From assembly GCA_034509735.1 (NCBI GenBank), contig JACGWO010000011.1, positions 17,087,573 to 17,151,572 on the forward strand: 64,000 nucleotides of DNA. The letters run 5' to 3'. Positions 56,798 through 64,000 of the stretch are shown piece after piece (the first letter of the stretch is position 1; every line of letters begins with the position of its first letter). The notes under the pieces are model-generated. The model was not told the DNA's origin. It saw only the letters and a list, made by a program, of their open reading frames with translations, and searched no databases. Both the position numbers and the translations under genes were made by a program. The stretch is from Sesamum alatum. Its lineage: Eukaryota; Streptophyta; Magnoliopsida; Lamiales; Pedaliaceae.

Positions 56798-57063
56798 TCT
56801 CTTATCCGTTTCTTTGTACTGAATAAAAATGAAAGCAACTGATTATTCAGCTTCTGCTTCTTTGTATATATCTGCTGAAAATTTTTGCAGTGGTCCATGT
56901 GTTCTTTTTGCATATATTATGTTGTCTTGTAGCAAAAATGTCTGTGGATGAATTTAGTGATCACGTTCTAGATTAGAATTTTTTTCCGTATATTTGTTAA
57001 TTATTGTTAAACGACCACTTTATCTAAAAGTGTAAATTGTTAAACACAAAAAATCATTTAATA

Positions 57064-57351
57064 CTAGCCGTCGTGGCACGCTATTTCTGCATGCACATAA
57101 TAAATAACTTTTTATGCTTTAAAATATATAATAAATATGAGTAAAATATATAAACTAACACATCACATTAAAAAAAAGAAAAGAAAGAAAAAACTAATTT
57201 ATCAATTAATATAAAATTTTGAAAGTTAAATATAGTAGTTATCTTATCAGTTGGGGGTTATTTTTGGCTTTATAAAAAGCGGTGCAGCAGTGTTATTAAC
57301 CGTCATTTATGAGTAAAAAAGGATTATTTTTTTTTTATATAATAGTATAGA
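57064..57351 (-). mobile_element. Short Helitron-like element
   Basis: Read on the minus strand it begins TCTATACTATTATATAAAA after an A and ends 'cgtgccacgacggCTAG' before a T. It is related in sequence and structure to 47642-47903. It lies about 270 bp upstream of the ABIL start codon. No coding capacity. Confidence 0.65.
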
Positions 57352-57449
57352 TTATAATTTTAGTACGTACGCTCTCCTCACGTGTAAATAATGGGTTGCA
57401 ATGAGATTCGAACTCAAGACCTCTTGTTTGGTCATGCCTCTAATACAAT

Positions 57450-57599
57450 CACTACAAGCAAATAATTCAATGACAACGAAAAAATTAGCGTCGAACTAAT
57501 TAGCGAATAAAATTAACAATGAAAATTTTACTTGCTAATTAATTCGACGTTAAGTTTAGCATCAAAATTTCCCTAGGTATTGAGCCATTTTTTGTAGTG
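57450..57599. mobile_element. 150-bp CACTA-type MITE with 3-bp TSD
   Basis: It begins CACTACAAGCAAATAATTC and ends CCATTTTTTGTAGTG, with AAT immediately outside each end (57447-57449 and 57600-57602). The inside is a hairpin around 'tcgaactaattagcg' and 'gctaattaattcga'. It is upstream of ABIL and unrelated in inner sequence to CACTA A and B. Confidence 0.8.
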
Positions 57600-57899
57600 A
57601 ATGTTAAATGACGACCTCATGATCTAACTAAAACTTAAATTATTAGAGCGGGATATCATTTGATATTAATATTAGCTATCTTCTATTAAGCTTGATTAAT
57701 TAAGGACCTTTTTTTGGTTATGTCGGATTATATTGGGTGAAAGGTCTTATATTTTATTGTATAACACAATGCATATGAATTATGATATAGACTTTATTTT
57801 TAAATTATAGCTTAACTTAATTAATTATGTTTCTTTATTTCCAAAAGAGATACATGTTAGTCACATTTTGTGGATTAAATGAATTTTGGTTCAATACAT

Positions 57900-58730
57900 A
57901 ATTTAAACTATTTTCGTTCTTTAACTTTCTTGGGTATGTAGTATTTTGGTCCTATAACTTTTTAATTTTACAATTTCAATCTTTTTTTCACTAGACTGCA
58001 TCTCCACCGGGAGAAGGGGGAACTCCGGCGAAGGAAATAGCTAAAATTGCAAAAATTAAAAATATGAAAGACCAAAATTAATATTATCTATACTATTATA
58101 AAGGGAAGAGGGTTTATAGACTCAAAGTGGTAGTTTTGATACCACTACACCAAATTATTATAATATCAAAAATGTCCTTCAATTTCCCCACTCATATTGA
58201 ATTAACTACTCAATCAAGTTTTTTTAAAAAAATTAATTCCATGCAATTAATGTACTCAAAAAAATTAAATTTACTCTCATTTTATTTAAGCTTATTGTTG
58301 GTTGAAATGAAAATAACAGATATTAGGAAATTTTTCAATTTCTAATTTAATTTGAGTAAAATATTTATTGATAATTAATGCATTAGAAAAAATTATCGGA
58401 TAGCTTTTAAATGTGAGATTGTAAGACAATAAAATTTTTTAATATACAAGAATAAATTATGAGCTTTAATAAAATAAAAATATTATTTAAAAATATGCGC
58501 GCAGGTACTGCGTGCCACGGTGTCTAGTCCTACAAATTTAAGGACAAAAGTGTTGGCACAAATGAACCAAAAGGAATAGCAACCTCAATTTTAAAGGTCA
58601 CATGAGATTCGCATGCATTTTTTGAGCGAGAAAGATGAACTCCAGTAGAAAAAGGACTAATCACGAAAATTAAAAAGATATAGGACCGCAATGGTACTCT
58701 ACAAAGTTAAAGGACGAAAATACAAATCAT
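57900..58730. mobile_element. Diverged hairpin MITE interrupted by a Helitron
   Basis: The left arm (57905-58083) has 'ttttcgttctttaactttct', 'ttggtcctataactttttaa'. The right arm (58530-58725) has the complements 'aaaaagatataggaccgcaa' and 'agttaaaggacgaaaata'. The Helitron at 58087-58527 lies between them. The borders are approximate and no TSD was recognised. Confidence 0.5.
58087..58527 (+). mobile_element. Helitron-like element inside a MITE
   Basis: It begins TCTATACTATTATAAAGGG after an A. It ends with a hairpin (GCGCGCAG, loop GTA, CTGCGTGC), a short linker, then CTAG before a T. These are the standard ends of a plant Helitron. Length is 441 bp, with no Rep/helicase, so it is non-autonomous. 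Confidence 0.8.
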
Positions 58731-59144
58731 CTAAATTACATAACAAAAATAAAATTAAACAAAAACATAATTAGTATTTGCATACATTGGTAAATACAAA
58801 AGTCTGAATATGACGTAGGAGAGGGCGGCAGAATTGCTATTGTTGCTTCCGTTTTTTTTTTTTTTATTTAAAAGTAATGAATATTATTAATTGAACTAAA
58901 TCGATTACAATTAGTCACGTTGACTATCAATCTCTAATAGAGACAATTACAACAATTATACATTGATCAATAATATTACATAAATGAAGTCCAAACTACC
59001 CCTTATTATAACAGTATACATGAATTTTTTAAAATTAATTAGTATAATAACAAAATTTTACCTCTTACTTTTAAAACTGAAAAAACCTCCTCTCCAAATT
59101 ATGAACCGTCATAATAATTGGAACAATAAATATAAAAATCGAAA

Positions 59145-59594
59145 CCACCTTTATCTAGAAAAATAAAAGAATAAATTACGACAACAAATTTGAGATTAGT
59201 TCTAATTTTATAAGTATCATTCTAATTTTATAAGTATCATCGACCAATTTCAAAATTACAAGTACATTACTAAAGTTATAGTTCTAATTATAAATACAGT
59301 ACCTCCTATTACGGAGCAAAATTTTACAAGTGCACTATAACTAATTTTTTGTATTTTCTTTCATTCCAACCCGCTAATCAACTTTTCAGGGATTAAAAAA
59401 AAAATTAAAATCACCTTTACCTAAAAAAATTAAAGAATAAATTAGAACAACACTCTTGAGATTAGTTCTAATTATATAAGTATCATCAGCCATTTCCAAA
59501 ATTACAAGTAAATCACTAAAGTTATGTATATAATCGCAATGACAAATACAGTACCCCCTATTAAGGGGTAAAATTTTACAAGTGTGCCCTATTA
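59145..59594 (+). repeat. Tandem direct repeat, about 190-bp unit
   Basis: 59145-59341 and 59412-59594 share, in order, 'aaagaataaatta', 'gagattagttctaatt', 'ataagtatcatc', 'caaaattacaagta' and 'ggggtaaaattttacaagtg'-type text (the first copy has 'cggagcaaaattttacaag'). Within the first copy a 20-bp piece 'tctaattttataagtatcat' is itself duplicated (59198-59240). No gene is seen here. Confidence 0.6.
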
Positions 59595-60016
59595 GTAAAT
59601 TGCATAGATATCTTTTCAGGGTGTACTTGTAATTTCATTAAATAATAGAAATTATTTGTATAATTAAACCTAACTTTAAAAGCATCAAAATAAAAAAATA
59701 ATAGTACAACCCCTTCCATATGAGTTACTGTGGTTGCTAACAATCATACACAACGCTCTCCCTTTTATTTGCAATGCTCTACTTTAAGGTTTTTGTATAT
59801 AATGGGATTTGGGACATTTGTTCTATATATATCAAAACTTAGGATTGATATAAATGTAAAGGTTTTGTAAATACTAATAGGATATTGTGTTTGTGTTCTG
59901 AGAAATGGATTTATGTGTATGAGGAAAAAATGGTTAATAGAGGTTGATTTTAGTAACTTTTATCAATCTAACATTAGCAGTTTGCGTTTACTTATTAGAC
60001 AACAATTTTCCCATAA

Positions 60017-60195
60017 GGGAAATTCTAGCACAGACCTAACTCAGTCGAACCTAAACCAATCATATGGCAAGTGCAATATATTTGTCGTTTGATTGGTGTA
60101 CAGTTCAGGAAAAGTGACCATTCACATAACAAGTGTATCACACTTGCTTTATGATTGGTTTGGTTCGACCAAACCTGGTTTGGGCAAAAAAATTT
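60017..60195. repeat. Second copy of the ABIL intron-4 repeat
   Basis: It begins GGGAAATTCTAG and shares with 50812-50985 'aatcatatg.c.agtgcaatat', 'tgattggtgta', 'aaagtgacca', 'cttgctttatgattgg' and 'ttcgaccaaacct' in the same order and orientation. It shows the sequence is a dispersed element and not part of the ABIL gene. Confidence 0.6.
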
Positions 60196-60307
60196 GACGT
60201 AAGAGGCATTAAATGTAACTTTTTTAGTTTGGGAGTCTATTCTATAATTAAATTAAATTTCAAATAAAGGTAATGTGCAAAAGAGTGGAAACACAAATGA
60301 GAGCAAG

Positions 60308-60813
60308 CACTAAAACTTATACTGTTATTTGGAACGGATTTTCTGATGAATTTAGAGACAACATATAGCAATTATAATATAGCCATTAGAGTATTTTTCA
60401 ACAGTTTTTAGGACGGATTTTCTAACGATATGTAGCTGTTAAAATATAACTATTAGACCATTTTTAGACAGTTTTCGGGACGAATTTTGCGACAACATAA
60501 CCTAGCCGTTGGAGTTTGTGACCATCATCTGGTGTCGGAAATTTTTTTTGTGCCTTACCGTCGCAAAAATTGTCAAGTGGTCAGACATTCTATTGGAAAT
60601 TTCCAACGAATGGCACGCAGTCGGAAATTTAATCCCAAGTTTGAAAAGAAAAAGTTTCGGATTAATTTTCGATGCTTAGTGACGGACATATTTTCACGTC
60701 CGATTATCCCATGGATTTGCATGACTTTTTCTTTTTTCAGACGGTTTGTCGGAATTTAGGACAAATTTTGCAACCATTCTTGGCCGTCCCAATAAAATAA
60801 TGTTTTTTCAGTG
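60308..60813. mobile_element. Possible non-autonomous CACTA-like element
   Basis: The left end is CACTAAAACTTATAC and the right end is TGTTTTTTCAGTG, that is CACTGAAAAAACA on the other strand. Between them, 'gacggattttctaacga' and 'ggacgaattttgcgaca' variants recur like subterminal repeats. The flanking triplets (AAG and ATC) do not match and the TIRs differ, so the call is tentative. Confidence 0.35.
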
Positions 60814-61132
60814 ATCCATAGTTAAATTAAACTTCAAAGAAAGTTAATTATTGCAATTATCCTAATAAAAATAGACAAACAAGAAAAAAAAGTCAGAGAT
60901 CGGTGTCGTGTGATTCTTTTCACTTTTTCTGCTGAGTGAAAGGACTTGTGCGAGAGAAGCAGCAAAGAAGACGTTAAATAGGGAGTTTGTTTGCATATGC
61001 AGTTAGTGGATTTTGGAATGATAGAAGAAACAAGACAAAGGAATATTAGTGTGAAGAGGCCCGTGACTTTCTGTTCTTTGCTTTTTGACTATGAATCATT
61101 CACATGCATCACAACTCTATTCATAGTTTTCA

Positions 61133-62386
61133 GGCTAATTGCATAAAAGCCCCTTTGTTTAAAAACTCGGCTACAAACTTCCTTGTATTTTAAAAATAGG
61201 TAAAAAAAATCTCTTCTATTTTATTAAATATCGTTCTATCACCCCTCTCCGTTAAATTGATTTAACGGCGTCACTGTTTTTTATTTGACCATTATGCCCT
61301 TTTTATTATATATTACTCTTTTATTTTAATGACCGTTGGATCTTATTTGGTTATATAATGACCGTCAAATCTAATCAAGTAATCTCAACCGTTAGATCGT
61401 AGAAAAATGAAGGGTCTGGATTCAACAAATTTTAATTTATATTATATATAATAATTAGAAATTATAAACAATAAAATTATATTTATATATAAATTAAAAA
61501 AAAAAGAAAAGAACACCCTAACTCCCACCACCCGCCACCCCCACCCCCGCCCCACCCCCCCACCCCGCTGTCCGCCGCAATTGGACGACGGCGTCGCGTC
61601 GCCCCGCCCCCTAGTCCGGCGACGTCACCGTCGCCCAGATCTGGGCGGCGACGACGTCGCCTAATCAACTGGTCTGGGGACGACGGAGACGCCGTCGCCC
61701 CTCTGCGCGGGGCCGCCGACCCCATTTTTTTAAAATTATTTTTAGTTAATTTAATTATATTTATTAAATATATATTTCCGTTACTTAAGACTAATTTAGT
61801 TAATTTAATTATATTTATTAAATATATATTTTAATTAATTAAGACTAATTTTAAATAATTATAACAATTATTAGATACTTAATTAACCATTTTGTCTACA
61901 ATATTTTTTAATATAATTTTTAAAAATATTTAAATTAATTTATAAATTATAATTATGCAATTGCTTAACATTTATATTGATATAGATATCTCAGTTTGAA
62001 AAATAAATTTTAGTATAATTTTTTATTTTTTTTGGTATTTTGATACTAATATAAGTATATTTAAGAACAAAAATTATTTATAATTTTTAGGAGATAGAAA
62101 ACAAAAAGAAACGGTTAAAAAAAGTCAATTTGGACAATGATAATTTTAAATAAAATATAGGGGCATTTTAATGAATTAAAGACAGAAAAAAGGTCAAAAT
62201 ACGCAAAAAATCAAGCCCAAACGCACTTCAAGCGCGTGCACCCCACCTTCCGTCAATTTCTAACAGAAGGGGGGTTTTGTGCTGCATTTATTAAACCATA
62301 GGGGGGGCTTTTTGCCTATTTAAAAAATACAAGGGAATTTTTAACTATTTCGCGAAAACACATGGAGGTAAAATTGGAGTTTAGCC
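61133..62386. mobile_element. Mutator-like element with GC-rich core
   Basis: The flanks are TAGTTTTCA (61124-61132) and TAGTTTTTA (62387-62395), an 8/9 match. The ends are GGCTAATTGCATAAAAGCCCC and the inverse GAGGTAAAATTGGAGTTTAGCC, of which the first and last six bases are exact inverses. A GC-rich block at 61515-61725 (C-rich on the plus strand) stands out from the AT-rich rest. No recognised protein. It could be a captured gene fragment (Pack-MULE) or a low-complexity insert. Confidence 0.55.
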
Positions 62387-62395
62387 TAGTTTTTA

Positions 62396-63460
62396 TACAA
62401 ATGTTCTTCTTCCCAATATCTAACAATTTGACATAAAATTTTAAAGCGTAGATGACATAGAGTGGAAGAAATATGACCTTTTACTATGATTATGTATCAT
62501 ATTTAAAAGTAAAAATTATGGTGAATATTAATTAACCACGGTTGTGCAATGACTGTAGTCGTTGTTTCTGCAAATAAGGACAAAATATTTGCAATAATTA
62601 AAAATTGTGTCAAATATTTTGGCCATAGATAAAATCATAGCTAATATTGATTAACGTAGTCACAACTTAAGTTTTCGTGTGGACTTTGTCTGCCTGAGAT
62701 AGATAGTATTGATTTACTAGAAATTTTAAGCCATCGTGATTTATAGTTTAGAAAATAATCAATTCTTTTTTGTAGTGATAAATGGTCCTTTGAGTTTGTG
62801 TCTAAAATTACTTGATTATCTCATATTCATTTCCTAACCTTATTAGCACTAAAGTTTGTATTTTGTATCATTTTAGTCCCTTGGTCAGCTTTTCGGTAGG
62901 AAAAGTAATTGGAGTTTCAATTTTTTGAGAAAAATGGTTATTCTAATTTTAATTTTGCACTTTAGTCCCTTGAGGCACTTGTACTTGGGCCTATTGATGA
63001 GCCAAAAATACTCATAACCAGGCCCATTATAACGGGTGCAGACGAGGTTCAGACTCGTACTTTTAAATCAGATCTAAACTCATTAAATTTAAACAATTGG
63101 GTCTTTATCAGGTAATATACCTGTTCTAACCCGACTCAAATTTTTCCCAAATTCTCAATTCTCTCCACAGACAACAGAGTCGTAGACCACTCTCCTCTTA
63201 TCTATCTCATCTCTATGCGTCTTCGCCAGTTCGTCCCGCTACGCTCTCCAAACCCGCCGCCACTTTCGCCGCGCCCACTCAAGAAACCTGCTGCGCGCAG
63301 CTGCTCCCACCCCTGTCGAGCATAGTATACTGTTGGTGTTAGGGCTCTGTATTTGAAATTTTCACATTTCTTAGTTGAACCCCAACTAAAAATTTAGACC
63401 CATTCTTGGTAGATATATACCGGTATTAATTAACTTGGTTTAATTGCATTTACTGCCCCG
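62396..63460. other. Intergenic stretch, no gene seen
   Basis: A TTTTTTGTAGTG end at about 62767-62778 looks like a CACTA terminus, but its partner was not found. 63130-63320 is a CT-rich, then GC-richer segment resembling a plant 5' leader. Its short Pro/Arg-rich frame stops early, so no gene can be supported. Confidence 0.4.
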
Positions 63461-63468
63461 TATATTAA

Positions 63469-64000
63469 GGGGGGTGGCAAAATAAGGACCCTATAAATAG
63501 GAATGGCAATTAGTGTCCTGGAATTAAATATTTTTTTGGTAATTGTAGGACTCCGGCCACCGAATTTTTAAAACTGGTCGGAATTTTATGACATGGAGAG
63601 AAATTATGATTTTTTTTTTTGGGGAAAAACTGACTGTGCATGTTTTTTAAGACACCATACCACATAAGCGCTGACATGAAAAAAATAGTATAAAATAAAT
63701 TTTAAATTTATATTATGTATATAATTATAAATTATAAAAATAAAATTATTTTTCAATATAAATTTAAAAAATAAAATTATTATATAATACAAATAAAATT
63801 ATTATATAATATATATTTTAAAAATTATAAATTAAATTTTAAATTTATATTATGTGGGTTGTGGGCCTAGGGGTAGGGGGTGCTGGGGGTTTTGCTTTTG
63901 TTTTAAATTTATATTATATAAAAATAATAATTTTATTTTTTATCATTTATTAGCACTATTTGCCACCTGTATATTTAGGGTCCTTATTTTGCCACCCCCT
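63469..64000. repeat. Hairpin element reaching the window end
   Basis: The left arm 'ggggggtggcaaaataagga' (63469-63488) and the right arm 'tccttattttgccaccccct' at the window edge are inverse copies, continuing inward with 'ccctataaatagg' and 'atatttaggg'. The right border lies outside the window. The centre holds AT-rich repeats and a G-rich run (63866-63891). Confidence 0.6.

Noticed and set aside
61483..61725. Gly/Arg-rich 80-codon frame on the minus strand
   Set aside because: Low-complexity translation of the GC-rich core of a Mutator-like element; no homology recognised.
62767..62778. GTAGTG end as a further CACTA element
   Set aside because: No partner CACTA end with a matching triplet was found nearby.

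Overview
The window is nuclear DNA of a flowering plant, most likely a eudicot: it is AT-rich, has GT-AG introns of about 90-140 bp, and is dense in plant transposon lineages. I cannot name the species. No bacterial genes, CRISPR array, rRNA or tRNA genes were seen. Only two loci look like intact host genes: a ROP guanine-nucleotide exchange factor (RopGEF, PRONE domain; 29807-32898, + strand, 7 exons) and an ABI-like (ABIL) subunit of the SCAR/WAVE actin regulator (49273-56797, - strand, 8 coding exons). Both were assembled exon by exon with the reading phase kept at every junction.

Layout. 1-853 is the end of a Copia-type LTR cut by the window edge. 854-12621 is a decayed Ty3/Gypsy element of the Tat kind (gag, protease, RT, two RNase H regions, integrase, 3' LTR). 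It carries an antisense reading frame in its 3' spacer, which is split by a LINE with a 13-bp target-site duplication (TSD), and it also contains the 3' remnant of a second Gypsy element. 12622-15296 is mostly featureless AT-rich DNA. 15297-28202 holds two related CACTA (En/Spm) elements in opposite orientation: A (15297 to about 19598) has lost its 3' end, while B (22215-28202) has both ends and a 3-bp TSD. 28203-33345 contains two hairpin elements and the RopGEF gene. 33346-37223 is a 5'-truncated LINE with a perfect 17-bp TSD. 38938-45993 is a Del/Tekay-like Gypsy 5' half (LTR, PBS, part of gag) joined to a Copia 5' half (part of gag, leader, PBS, LTR) in the opposite orientation. 47642-64000 is rich in Helitrons and MITEs and includes the ABIL gene.

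The clearest pattern is a family of hairpin, Mutator-like MITEs with 9-10 bp TSDs. They fill most ABIL introns and one RopGEF intron, sometimes one nested inside another. Taking out the insert reduces ABIL introns 3, 4, 5 and 7 to about 80-100 bp, the same size as the uninvaded introns 1 and 6.

RopGEFs switch on ROP GTPases, and ROPs act on actin partly through the SCAR/WAVE complex, which contains ABIL. The two genes therefore belong to one pathway and lie about 16 kb apart, though this may be coincidence. I found no clearly new biological system. The best candidates for a second look are the MITE-built introns, the antisense frame of the Tat element, and the Gypsy/Copia junction.
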